From the NCBI GenBank assembly GCA_004124295.1, contig SCKI01000001.1, positions 558,001-622,000 of the forward strand: a stretch of DNA of 64,000 bases. The letters are read 5' to 3'. The notes beneath the pieces were generated by a model that was given only the letters and a program-made list of their open reading frames with translations, ran no database searches and was not told the DNA's origin. Positions 28,584 through 37,479 of the stretch are shown in pieces. This DNA is from Fidelibacterota bacterium. Lineage in GTDB: Bacteria > Fidelibacterota > Marinisomatia > SCGC-AAA003-L08 > TS1B11. Made by a program: the position numbers and the translations under genes. Within the stretch, counting starts at the first letter, position 1. Each line of letters starts with the position of its first letter.

Positions 28584-29353
28584 CAGGCGGCCCCGACCAG
28601 GTGGATAAATTCGTCCTCGTAGGTTTCGTGGGTCATCCGGGCCTCGAATTCCGTGCGGCTGCCGCAGTAAAAGAGCCTGCCGTCATGGATGATGGCAATG
28701 TCATCGCAGAGCAGTTTTACCTCCCCCATGCGGTGGGTGGAGAAAATGACCGTCTTGCCATCATTGCGGCAGGAGCGGATCAGGTCCACAATGGCCCGGG
28801 AGGTCATCACGTCCAGCCCTTCGGTGGGCTCGTCGAAGACCATCACGTCCGAATCGTGGATGATGGTCCGGGCGATGGAAGTTTTCTGCTTCATGCCGCT
28901 GCTCAACCGTCCGATACGGCGGTCGGCAAAATCGTTCATCCCCAGCAGTTCGAAGATCTCCTCGCGGCGCTGCCTGATGCGGGCCTCATCCATGCCGTGC
29001 AGCTGGCCCATGTAGCGCACCATTTCCGTGGGGGTCAAGCGATCGTACAGGGCCGTCTGCCCTGTCATGAAGCCGATATTTTCGCGCACCTTCTGGGGCT
29101 CCGTCCGGGTATCATGGCCGGCGACGGTAATGCTGCCGGAGCTGGGCTTCAGCATGGTGGCGATCATCCGCAGAATGGTGGTCTTGCCGGCGCCGTTGGG
29201 GCCAATCAGGCCGAATATGCGCCCCGGTACGCAGGTGAAGCTGACATTATCCACCGCTTTGATGGTCTTGGCCCCTTTAAACCGGGGACCCATCTCGCGG
29301 CGTGCCCGGCGCGATAACTTGAATTCCTTGGTCAGCTCGGTAACTTGGATCAT
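28583..29353 (-). CDS. ABC transporter ATP-binding protein, NatA type
   Basis: 256 residues with Walker A GPNGAGKTT (about 53-61), signature LSSGMKQKTSIA and Walker B VMVFDEPTEGLD, followed by the switch histidine (FSTHRM). It energises the permease encoded immediately downstream. The 266-base gap to the divergent PBP1A gene contains the promoters of both. Confidence 0.92.
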   Translation of the reverse strand: MIQVTELTKEFKLSRRARREMGPRFKGAKTIKAVDNVSFTCVPGRIFGLIGPNGAGKTTILRMIATMLKPSSGSITVAGHDTRTEPQKVRENIGFMTGQTALYDRLTPTEMVRYMGQLHGMDEARIRQRREEIFELLGMNDFADRRIGRLSSGMKQKTSIARTIIHDSDVMVFDEPTEGLDVMTSRAIVDLIRSCRNDGKTVIFSTHRMGEVKLLCDDIAIIHDGRLFYCGSRTEFEARMTHETYEDEFIHLVGAA

Positions 29354-29619
29354 ATCTGCAGGTGCTGCTGCGGGCGCTTCCGGCGTCGTATATACGAGGG
29401 CCCGCTGGCCAGCAAGTTTAATGCCGGCGGGTCCCCATTACCAGATTGAACGGAACCGGCGCCTGAATGGCCTGCCGGAACCGTCGGCGGCAGCCGCTCT
29501 CAGGCGAATAATCGTTACGCCTCGTCCCACTGCTGCGTAAACTTCCCGCTGCTGCCATTTGGCCCGCCTGGGCCGGGGGAACAGAGGGCAAGTTGGGGGG
29601 TAGGCTTTACTGAAGATCG
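29354..29619. other. Divergent intergenic region ABC exporter / PBP1A
   Basis: 266 bases between divergent starts. I see no RNA gene, repeat or convincing promoter in it; the PBP1A start lacks a strong ribosome binding site. Confidence 0.35.
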
Positions 29620-31938
29620 ATGAAACGCAAAGCGCCAGATTACAGGGAGGCCTGGGCCGAGGAAATGGGCCGTATAAGCCCCCGGCGGGTTGTGGAACCC
29701 CCGGCCCCCGAGGAGCCGGCCCCTCCCGGCCGCCTGGCAGTGTGGATTACCGCCTTCCGTAACGCCTTTATTCTGCTGGCCATCTCCGGTGCCGGCATCC
29801 TCGGCTATCTGGCCTACCAGGCCCGGGACCTGCCGTCGCTGCGCCAGCTGCAGGACTTCAGCCCCGCCACCGCCACCCGCATTCTCTCCCGGGACGGCAA
29901 GGTGATCTCCGAGCTGTTCACCCAGCAACGGGTGCTGATTCCCCTGGACAAGATGCCGGTGGATGTGCGCCATGCGACCATCGCCGTTGAAGATCGGCGC
30001 TTCTACGACCACTGGGGCGTCAGTCTGCGCTCGGTGGCCCGGGCCATGGTGGTGAACCTGGCCAGTCTCAGCTTCAGCCAGGGCTTCAGCTCCCTGACCC
30101 AGCAGCTGGCCCGCACGCTCTATGAGCAGATCGGTTTCAGTAAAACCATCTCGCGGAAAATCAAGGAAGTCCTCACCGCCATTCAGATCGAGCGGACATA
30201 TACCAAGTCCGAGATCATCGAGATGTATCTCAATGCGGTCCACTTTGGCCACGGCACCTACGGCATTCAGGCTGCCGCCAAGGAGTACTACGAGAAGGAT
30301 GCCCGGGACCTGACCCTGGAGGAGGCCTCGACGCTGGTGGGGCTGCTGCCATCACCGGCCACCTACAGTCCCAAGACCCACCCCGACCGGGCCTTCGGAC
30401 GCCGCAACCTGGTGCTGCGGGCCATGGCGGAGCAGGGCTTCATCGATGCGGACGAGTATGAGCGCATTCGTTACCGGCCCATCGGCGTGGAGCGGCGTGA
30501 GGCGACGCCGGGTTATGCCCCTTACTTCAGTGAGTACATCCGGCGGCAGATGGAGCTGGAAGACGAGCAGCTGGGCATCAACCTCTACCGTGACGGCCTG
30601 ACCATCCACACCACCCTGGACACCCGGATGCAGGACATCGCCGAGCGCATTTTCCAGGAGGAGATCGATATAAACCAGGCCGTGCTGAACAAGAACTTCC
30701 TCGCCAACGACTCCCTGATCTACAGCGTAATCGACACACTGACTTTTCCCTTCGACTCGGTAAAAATGATGATCCGGGGCGAAATTCCCGTCCACAAAAA
30801 GCTCCGCGACCGGCTGCTGGTGCAGGGGGCCTTCATTTTGCTGGAGAATGACACCGGCAACATCCTGGCGATGGTCGGTGGCCGGGGCGACTATCCCGAC
30901 TATTTCAACCGGGCCACCCAGGCCCGGCGCCAGCCCGGCTCAACTTTCAAGCCGATGCTTTACATCACCGCTATCGAGAAAGGTTATCCCGTCTCGACCC
31001 AACTGCTTAACCAGTCCCTGGCCAGTACCGGCGATGCGCTGGTCCCCCGCGTGCCCGGACAGGCCTTTATCGACACGAGCGACTGGAATCCCCAGAATGA
31101 CGATGGTTCCTCCAGCGGCCTGGTGACCATGCGTCTGGGGCTGCAGCGCTCCCTGAACATCGTTTCGGCCCGCATCATCCAGGAGCTGGTAACCCCGCGG
31201 CAGGTGGTGGAGATGGCCAAGCGGTTCCGCATTACGACCCCCCTGCGGGCGGTAAGGGCCATATCATTGGGCACCAGCGAGGTCATTCCCCTGGAAATCA
31301 CCGCCGCCTATGCGGTCGTGGCCAACCGGGGAGTCTGGGTGCAGCCGATCGGCGTCACCCGTGTCGTGGACCGCCGGGGCAAGACCCTGCGGGAGTTCAT
31401 CCCCGAACGGGTGGAGGTGGTGTCTGCGGACAAGGCCTACCTGCTGCTCGACTTGATGCAGGGCGTGATGAATAAGGGCACCGGGGCCTCTGCCCGCTGG
31501 AAATACCAGTTTAATCCACCGGCTGCAGGCAAGACCGGCACGACCGACAACTGGACCGACGCCTGGTTTATCGGCTTTACGCCCCACCTTTCCGGCGGCG
31601 TCTGGATCGGCGTGGACGATCCCCGGGTCAGCCTGGGCGAAAAACGCTACGGCAATGTGGTGGCGCTGCCGTTCTGGGCCCGGATCATGCGCGAGGTTCA
31701 CCTGACCTTTGACCTGGCGCCAACCAACTGGAAAATGCCGGATGGTATCGTGACTATGGAGATTTGCCGCGTCACCAAAGACCGGCCCACCAAATACTGC
31801 CCCACCGAGCGGGAGCTGTTTGCCGAAGGCACCCAGCCTCCCGATGAGTGCCAGCTCCATACCGGCGTCGCTACCGAGACCTACAATCCCGCGGACGATA
31901 TATTCCTGACGCCGGCCCCTGACAGTATCTTCAACTAG
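29620..31938 (+). CDS. Penicillin-binding protein 1A (bifunctional transglycosylase/transpeptidase)
   Basis: 772-residue class A PBP for peptidoglycan synthesis. After a proline-rich cytoplasmic N-terminus and one membrane helix (about 42-65), the GT51 domain has catalytic E124 (EDRRFYDHWG) and QGFSSLTQQLAR. The transpeptidase domain has S441-T-F-K444 (SxxK), S511-L-N513 (SxN) and K638-T-G-T. The C-terminal tail has two spaced cysteine pairs (CRVTKDRPTKYC and CQLH), common in FCB-group PBP1A. All motifs are intact, so it should be active at the inner membrane. Confidence 0.94.
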   Translation: MKRKAPDYREAWAEEMGRISPRRVVEPPAPEEPAPPGRLAVWITAFRNAFILLAISGAGILGYLAYQARDLPSLRQLQDFSPATATRILSRDGKVISELFTQQRVLIPLDKMPVDVRHATIAVEDRRFYDHWGVSLRSVARAMVVNLASLSFSQGFSSLTQQLARTLYEQIGFSKTISRKIKEVLTAIQIERTYTKSEIIEMYLNAVHFGHGTYGIQAAAKEYYEKDARDLTLEEASTLVGLLPSPATYSPKTHPDRAFGRRNLVLRAMAEQGFIDADEYERIRYRPIGVERREATPGYAPYFSEYIRRQMELEDEQLGINLYRDGLTIHTTLDTRMQDIAERIFQEEIDINQAVLNKNFLANDSLIYSVIDTLTFPFDSVKMMIRGEIPVHKKLRDRLLVQGAFILLENDTGNILAMVGGRGDYPDYFNRATQARRQPGSTFKPMLYITAIEKGYPVSTQLLNQSLASTGDALVPRVPGQAFIDTSDWNPQNDDGSSSGLVTMRLGLQRSLNIVSARIIQELVTPRQVVEMAKRFRITTPLRAVRAISLGTSEVIPLEITAAYAVVANRGVWVQPIGVTRVVDRRGKTLREFIPERVEVVSADKAYLLLDLMQGVMNKGTGASARWKYQFNPPAAGKTGTTDNWTDAWFIGFTPHLSGGVWIGVDDPRVSLGEKRYGNVVALPFWARIMREVHLTFDLAPTNWKMPDGIVTMEICRVTKDRPTKYCPTERELFAEGTQPPDECQLHTGVATETYNPADDIFLTPAPDSIFN

Positions 31939-32034
31939 CCCGGCCTGCCGGCTCCTCCCCTGGCGGGTCTGGCAAATGGGGGAGAGGGCATGTAATATTG
32001 ACGCTGCCAGCGGGCCTCTGCCGGCAATCTCTAT

Positions 32035-33438
32035 ATGTTACGCGCATTCCTATACTGGGTATCGCAGAAGCGCTGGCTTCTGTTTGCCATCGCTCTGGGG
32101 ACGGCCATGTATCACTTGCCCTACCCGGGCACGCTTTCCCCCGCTGGCTACCGTACCCTGATCCTGACCATCATCGTCATCATCCTGCTCATCAGCGAGG
32201 CCGTGCCGCTCCCCGCGATCGCGCTGTTGATTGCGGTGCTGCAGGTGGTGTTCGCCATCGGCAAACCCGGCGATGTGGCGTCATCCTACATGAGCGACTC
32301 GGTCTTTTTCATCATGGGCTCCCTCATGCTGGCCGTGGCCATCGTCCGGCAGGGGCTGGATGCCCGCCTGACCTTGCTGATCCTGAACCTTACCGGCAAC
32401 AGCGTCACCAGGATCATGTGGGGCTTTTTCATCATCTCCATGCTGCTTACCTCCTTCATGGGTGAACACACCATCGTGGCCATGCTGCTGCCCATGGCCC
32501 TGACCCTGGTGCGCAATACTTCGGACGATCCCGCCGAGGTGAAGGACCTGGCCAAACTGTTCCTGTTTGCCATTGCCTACGGTTCCATCCTGGGCTCGTT
32601 CGGAACACCTTCGGGCGGCGCCCGGAACGCCATCATGATCGAGTACCTTTCCGATTTTGGCCTGGCCAAGATGACCTATTCCCGCTGGATGGTCTTCGCC
32701 TACCCGGTGATGCTGGTGCAGCTGCCCTTTGCCGGCTGGCTCCTCTCCCGGTCCATCAGGCCGCATCAGACCCGGCTGGATGATTCGGTGCGCAAGCTGC
32801 GTGAGCAAGTCAGCGAAACGGGCCAGCTGAATCCCCAGCAGATGTTGTCCATTGCCTTTTTCGTGCTCATCTTTCTCGCCTGGGTGTTCCTCAGCGACCG
32901 CATCGGCATCGGCATCGTCGCCTTGGGGGGGGTGTTCCTCTACCTGGCGGCGGGACTGGTGCAGTGGCAGGAGATCAACAGCCGCACCAACTGGGGCGTC
33001 GTGCTGCTGTATGCCGGGGTCATCTCTCTCGGCCTGCAGCTGAAGAATACCGGCGCGGCCGTTTGGATCACTGACCATATCCTGGGACTCATAGGCGTCT
33101 TCCTCGATCAGTTCGAGGTGCTGCGCTATCTGCTGGTGGCGGTCATGACCACCCTGGTCGTAAACGTGATGAGCCCGAGCGCCAGTGTGGCCGTGCTGGG
33201 ACCGGTGTTTATGAATTTCGGCGGCAACCAGGTGCTGCTGGGCATGGAGACAGCAGTGGCTTCGGCATTCGGTTTCATGACCGTGATCGGGTCCGCGGCG
33301 GGGATGATCATCGCTTCCACCGGGCTTGTCGGCGCCAAGGATTTCCTGCGCGTTGGCTGGCGTCTCACGCTGCTGGCCAACGGAACCCTATTGCTGGCGC
33401 TGTTGTTTTACTGGCCCCTCCTGCTGGGGAGCCCGTAA
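32035..33438 (+). CDS. SLC13/DASS-type anion transporter
   Basis: 467-residue membrane protein with about 11 helices. The re-entrant motif regions are recognisable: GSILGSFGTPSGGARNAIM in the first half and NVMSPSASVAVLGPV in the second, matching the positions of the two SNT motifs of divalent-anion:Na+ symporters. The Ser-Asn-Thr residues are replaced (GTPSGG and SPSAS), so ion or substrate specificity may differ from classical dicarboxylate carriers. The following gene encodes a universal stress protein 32 bases away, a likely regulatory partner. Confidence 0.85.
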   Translation: MLRAFLYWVSQKRWLLFAIALGTAMYHLPYPGTLSPAGYRTLILTIIVIILLISEAVPLPAIALLIAVLQVVFAIGKPGDVASSYMSDSVFFIMGSLMLAVAIVRQGLDARLTLLILNLTGNSVTRIMWGFFIISMLLTSFMGEHTIVAMLLPMALTLVRNTSDDPAEVKDLAKLFLFAIAYGSILGSFGTPSGGARNAIMIEYLSDFGLAKMTYSRWMVFAYPVMLVQLPFAGWLLSRSIRPHQTRLDDSVRKLREQVSETGQLNPQQMLSIAFFVLIFLAWVFLSDRIGIGIVALGGVFLYLAAGLVQWQEINSRTNWGVVLLYAGVISLGLQLKNTGAAVWITDHILGLIGVFLDQFEVLRYLLVAVMTTLVVNVMSPSASVAVLGPVFMNFGGNQVLLGMETAVASAFGFMTVIGSAAGMIIASTGLVGAKDFLRVGWRLTLLANGTLLLALLFYWPLLLGSP

Positions 33439-33470
33439 TATGACAACGCGCAACCTGGGAGGGGGTTAGG

Positions 33471-34346
33471 ATGCAGTTCCTGGTCGCTGTCCGCAGCACG
33501 ACCTACTCCGCGCGGACCCTGCAAATCGGCAGTTCACTGGCCGCCGGCTTCTCCGCCGACCTGTCCATCGTTTACGTCGGCGACCGGCCCAAGGAGTTGC
33601 TGTCCGAAGGGGTAAACCTGTCCCGGGACACCATGCTCAATTGGGAAATCCATCATCCCGGGGTCGAGGTGCTGCGTTGGGCCTACGAGAAAATGCAGGA
33701 ATTCGGGATGGTCGATCCGGATGCTGGCGAGTTCGATCCTACCAACCTGGTGGAGGACGCCGGCCGGATCCGGGTGCTGGTGCCCCAGTTGCACGGAGAA
33801 AAGATTCGTCTCATCCTCAGGGAGGGCGATCCGGTTGACCAGCTTAAGCAGGAGACCGAATTCCGGGACTATATCCTCACCGTCGTCGGCGGCGGGAGCC
33901 GGAAGCGCCTGACCCGCCAACTGGTGCAGTTCGTGGATACCAGCCTGCTGTTTGTGAAAAATTACGATCCCGACCGCGATTACAAGCTGCTCCTCTGCGT
34001 GGATGACTCTGGCGCCACCCGCCGGGCCGTCAGTTTTGCCGCCCGGGTGGCCCGCTACCTCAAAGTGCACATCAGGGTGGTGACCGTCAGCAAAACCAAA
34101 CGGTTTGGTCCCGGCTACCAGAGTGCGGCCAAGTGGGCCCAACGCTACCTCGACAAGGCCGGCGCCGACTATGCGCACGAGTATGCCACCGGCGACCCTG
34201 TTTCCATATTCACCGATCTGGCCGGAGAGGACCATATCATTATCATGGGCAAGAGCCGGAAAAGCCCCCTGGCGAAATTCCTGACCAGCTCAAAACCTGC
34301 CAAAACAGTGCTGAAAGCCAACGCCCCGGTCATTCTGGTCAAGTGA
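33471..34346 (+). CDS. Tandem universal stress protein (UspA family)
   Basis: 291 residues comprising two Usp-like domains. The C-terminal one is well conserved: LLLCVDDSGATRRAVSFAAR, then DHIIIMGKSRKSPLAKFL and NAPVILVK, giving a GxSxxxxxxxFLxSSxxxxV-like nucleotide site. The N-terminal half is divergent. GGAGGGGG precedes the ATG. Co-encoded with the SLC13-type transporter and followed 12 bases later by an MFS gene; the pairing with a transporter suggests a nucleotide-sensing role on transport. Confidence 0.85.
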   Translation: MQFLVAVRSTTYSARTLQIGSSLAAGFSADLSIVYVGDRPKELLSEGVNLSRDTMLNWEIHHPGVEVLRWAYEKMQEFGMVDPDAGEFDPTNLVEDAGRIRVLVPQLHGEKIRLILREGDPVDQLKQETEFRDYILTVVGGGSRKRLTRQLVQFVDTSLLFVKNYDPDRDYKLLLCVDDSGATRRAVSFAARVARYLKVHIRVVTVSKTKRFGPGYQSAAKWAQRYLDKAGADYAHEYATGDPVSIFTDLAGEDHIIIMGKSRKSPLAKFLTSSKPAKTVLKANAPVILVK

Positions 34347-34358
34347 TCGCAACCTGAC

Positions 34359-35612
34359 GTGACGCCCCGGCAAGTCGAGCGCAGCTACCTCCTCATCAGC
34401 GGGTTGTATAATCTGTCGGCCTCGCTGATCTGGGGAGTCAACACCCTGTTCCTGCTCAATGCCGGCCTCGACATCTTCCAGGTTTTCATCGCCAACGGCG
34501 TTTTTACCGCCAGCATGATGGTATTCGAGATCCCCACCGGCGTCCTGGCCGACACACGGGGCCGCCGGGCGTCATTTCTGCTGAGCGTCATCGTGATCCT
34601 GATCGGGACCCTGGGCTATGTCTGGATTGCGGAGACCACCGGCAGCCTTACCGGCTTTGTCGTCATGTCGGTGGTCCTGGGGCTGGGCTATACCTTCTAC
34701 ACCGGCGCCGTGGACGCCTGGCTGGTGGATGCTCTGAACGCCACCGGCTACGAGGGCGAACTGGATCAGGTCTTTGCCCGGGGCGGTATCGTTTTCGCCG
34801 GCTCCATGCTGCTGGGCACTCTGGCCGGGGGCTTGCTGGGCACCCTGGACCTGTCCCTTCCGTATCTGGTACGCTCGGCCATGCTGGCAGGCGTATTCGT
34901 CGTGGCCTGGTTCACCATGCACGATATCGGTTACACCCCCCGCAAAGGGGGTTGGCGAAAGTTGCCTGAGGAGATGGGCAAAATCGCCAGTGCCAGTCTG
35001 GCCCACGGCTGGAAATCATTGGGCGTCCGGCTGCTTATGATCGTCGGCCTGATCCAGGCGCTGTTCATGGACTGGAGCTACCACAGCTGGCAGCCCTATT
35101 TTCTGGGGATGCTCGGCCGTGAGGACGCCGTCTGGGTCGCCGGTATAATTGCCGCCCTCATTGCCCTCTCCTCCATGTTGGGCAGCGCTTTGGTGGTCCG
35201 GTTCAGCAACAAAAACCGTCGTCGAACGACGCTGATGCTGGTGGGGGCCATAATCCTGGGCATGGGCGGCATGGCCACCGGTCTGGCCGATAGCTTCTGG
35301 ACAGCGGTGCCCATCTACCTGATGGTGGGCATAGTATTTGGGCTGCTGGGCCCGGTGAAACAGGCCTATCTGCACCAGCTGATTCCCTCGGAGCACCGCG
35401 CCACGGTCGTATCCTTTGATTCACTGATGCGCAGCGGCGGGGCGGTGGGTGGCCGGCTGGGCCTCGGTTTTTTGGCCCGGCAGCAATCTCTTTCGGTGGG
35501 TTATATTGTTGGCGGAATCGTCAGCCTGCTGGCCCTGCCGGTCCTGCTGATTCTGCGGCGGCTGGGGCAGGCCGCCGACCGCACCGGCGCAAAGAGTCCC
35601 GGCTCAGAATAA
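34359..35612 (+). CDS. Major facilitator superfamily transporter
   Basis: 417 residues with 12 predicted helices. MFS motif A is clear between helices 2 and 3 (GVLADTRGRRAS). It starts at a GTG 12 bases after the Usp stop, so it is probably the third gene of that transcript. Substrate not deducible; the N-terminal pattern resembles bacterial multidrug or unknown-function MFS members. Its stop lies 14 bases from the end of the convergent OsmC gene. Confidence 0.88.
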   Translation: MTPRQVERSYLLISGLYNLSASLIWGVNTLFLLNAGLDIFQVFIANGVFTASMMVFEIPTGVLADTRGRRASFLLSVIVILIGTLGYVWIAETTGSLTGFVVMSVVLGLGYTFYTGAVDAWLVDALNATGYEGELDQVFARGGIVFAGSMLLGTLAGGLLGTLDLSLPYLVRSAMLAGVFVVAWFTMHDIGYTPRKGGWRKLPEEMGKIASASLAHGWKSLGVRLLMIVGLIQALFMDWSYHSWQPYFLGMLGREDAVWVAGIIAALIALSSMLGSALVVRFSNKNRRRTTLMLVGAIILGMGGMATGLADSFWTAVPIYLMVGIVFGLLGPVKQAYLHQLIPSEHRATVVSFDSLMRSGGAVGGRLGLGFLARQQSLSVGYIVGGIVSLLALPVLLILRRLGQAADRTGAKSPGSE

Positions 35613-35626
35613 AGCCGCCTTTCCGG

Positions 35627-36058
35627 TCAGAGCGTCTCCTCCGGCGGGTGGGTGATGATCTCGCTGCTGATATTCGCCGCCTGGTTGATCGTATGGGCGA
35701 CAGAGCAGTAGTTCTCCTGGGACAGTTCCACGGCCCGCTGCAGCTTGGCCAGGGGCAGGTCGTTACCCCAGAAATGATAGCTGATCTTGATGGCGGTGAA
35801 GCTGCGTGGCGGCTCCTCGGCCCTTTCGCCGGACAGTTTGATCTGCAGGTCGTCTATGGGGACGCGCATTTTCTTGAGCATCAGGACCACATCGATGCCG
35901 GTGCAGCCTCCCAGGGCCATGAGCAGCAGCTCCATTGGCCGCGCCCCGGCGTCCTGCCCCTGTTCGTCAATGGGCGCGTCGATGGGCACCCAGTGGTTGG
36001 ACGGCCCCCGGGCCAGAAAGCTGCTCCCGGCCACCTGCCGGACTTCGACTTCGGTCAT
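35627..36058 (-). CDS. OsmC/Ohr family protein
   Basis: 143 residues; thiol peroxidase-like family detoxifying organic peroxides. The two family cysteines are present: GGCTGIDV (C52 region) on the long helix and NYCSVAHTI near residue 119. It reads as the YhfA/OsmC-like subgroup rather than Ohr. It lies 34 bases downstream of the zinc anti-sigma gene and may belong to the sigma factor's own operon, consistent with an oxidative-stress regulon. Confidence 0.9.
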   Translation of the reverse strand: MTEVEVRQVAGSSFLARGPSNHWVPIDAPIDEQGQDAGARPMELLLMALGGCTGIDVVLMLKKMRVPIDDLQIKLSGERAEEPPRSFTAIKISYHFWGNDLPLAKLQRAVELSQENYCSVAHTINQAANISSEIITHPPEETL

Positions 36059-36092
36059 GGCTTGCCCCTTGTGATGCTGCGCCGGCGCCCGT

Positions 36093-36338
36093 TCAGGCTG
36101 AGCGCGGTGGGATATTCAGGACCTTGTAGAGCCGCTCCTGCACGGCGCTGGGCGGCTGGTCCGGGGCGGGATGGGTCCGCCGGTAAATCTTCACGGTCCG
36201 GGTGATGGTGTCGATCTGGGCCCGGCAATCGGGGCAATCTTCCAGATGCTGGGCCACCTCCGCGCACAGCTCCTCATCCAGGTCCTCCCCCAGTTGCTCG
36301 CAGACAGTGCGCTTATATTTGTCGCTGTGGCGGCTCAT
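36093..36338 (-). CDS. Zinc-binding anti-sigma factor (zf-HC2 type)
   Basis: An 81-residue cytoplasmic protein with HxxxCxxC (H31-LED-C35-PD-C38 region, QHLEDCPDC) and an upstream cysteine, typical of ZAS anti-sigma factors that release their sigma on oxidation or another signal. It has no membrane segment, unlike many anti-sigmas. It overlaps the ECF sigma gene by four bases (ATGA), so they are produced together. Confidence 0.88.
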   Translation of the reverse strand: MSRHSDKYKRTVCEQLGEDLDEELCAEVAQHLEDCPDCRAQIDTITRTVKIYRRTHPAPDQPPSAVQERLYKVLNIPPRSA

Positions 36339-36853
36339 GATTGCCCTTCTATTGGCCGGTAGATATGGGCCAGGCTGTTGCGCAGTTGAATCCGGGCCCG
36401 CATCAGGCGGACTTTTACGTTGGAGGGGGTGATACCCAGGGCTGCGGCTGTCTCCCGGGTGCTGAGGCCTTCCACATCGCGGAGCAGGAACACCAGCCGC
36501 AGGTTCTCCGGAAGGGAGCCGGCGGCCTTGTCGATGGCTTCCCGGAGGTATTCAGGCGATTCGCCGGTAAAAGGGTCGCCTGTCCGCCAGGAGCCGGGCA
36601 ATGGGGCAGCGAGATTCTGAAAATCTTCCGTCGAGATATCGACGTCGGGAGCGGCAGCCTGCCGGCGGAGCTTGCCCAGGGCAATGTTGGCGGCGATACG
36701 GTGCATCCAGGTGTAGATGCTGCTGCGCCCCTCGAATGTATCGAGTTTGCGCAGCACGGTCAGAAAGGTCTCCTGAAGCACATCCTCGGCGTCGTCCTCA
36801 TTGCGGGTGAGGCTGAGGGCCAGACCGTAAATCCGGCCCGAGTATTTCTCCAC
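36335..36853 (-). CDS. ECF sigma factor (RpoE-like)
   Basis: 172 residues with sigma2 (YGLALSLTRNEDDAEDVLQE, then WMHRIAANIALGKLRR) and sigma4 (FLLRDVEGLSTRETAAALG, then VKVRLMRARIQL). The GTG at 36853 is the first usable start; in-frame sequence upstream (DITEL before VEKYSG) is family-like but offers no normal start codon before a TGA at 36898, so initiation at a non-canonical codon nearer the GGAGG at about 36880 is possible. Paired with the zinc anti-sigma gene and followed by osmC; thioredoxin lies upstream on the same strand. Confidence 0.9.
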   Translation of the reverse strand: MEKYSGRIYGLALSLTRNEDDAEDVLQETFLTVLRKLDTFEGRSSIYTWMHRIAANIALGKLRRQAAAPDVDISTEDFQNLAAPLPGSWRTGDPFTGESPEYLREAIDKAAGSLPENLRLVFLLRDVEGLSTRETAAALGITPSNVKVRLMRARIQLRNSLAHIYRPIEGQS

Positions 36854-36945
36854 CAGTTCGGTGATGTCCGGTTTCGCCTGCGGCCTCCCCTGCTGTCAGA
36901 TACGGACCGTGCCGGCCGCTTGGTGACCGCCGGTCAGGGCCGAAT

Positions 36946-37281
36946 CTACGACTGGGCAGTATCACCGGAAAGGTAGTAGTCGAGCTTGGCGGTAATCGTC
37001 TCTTTGGGCACCGCCCCGACGATCTGGTCGACCAGTTTGCCGTCCTTGAAAAACAGCAGTGTGGGGATACCGGTGATGCCGAACTCGGCCGGCTTGCGGT
37101 TCTCGTCGGCGTTCAGTTTGCCCACCTTGGCCCGGCCGGCATACTCCCCGGCGATCTCTTCCACCACCGGTCCCACAATCAGGCAAGGGCCACACCAGGG
37201 GGCCCAGACATCCACCAGGCTGATGCCCTTTGATTGGGTAATTTCCTCATCCCATGTTTGGTCAGTCAGTTCCAAAGGCAT
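36946..37281 (-). CDS. trxA: Thioredoxin
   Basis: 111 residues from the ATG at 37281; AAAGGAG stands seven bases before it, and the in-frame extension upstream to 37338 is not family-like. WCGPC is at residues 29-33 and the cis-proline segment GIPTLLFFKDG follows. General disulfide reductant. Upstream of the sigma/anti-sigma pair on the same strand, with a 92-base gap. Confidence 0.95.
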   Translation of the reverse strand: MPLELTDQTWDEEITQSKGISLVDVWAPWCGPCLIVGPVVEEIAGEYAGRAKVGKLNADENRKPAEFGITGIPTLLFFKDGKLVDQIVGAVPKETITAKLDYYLSGDTAQS

Positions 37282-37479
37282 AGCAACTCCTTTTCCGCAC
37301 AGTTTAACCGTTTCTGAATGGCCCCGCCGGGCCTGCACATCTTAGATGCGGCAGGCCACCATCGGTTACATGCGACCGGGCGACATCTTGTGCCATCGGC
37401 AGGGGGCAGGTAACTTTCGAGGATACCGGTGCGGTTTTTCCGGCGCCCGGGGCCGACCCAAATCCTTGAAGGAGACGTG

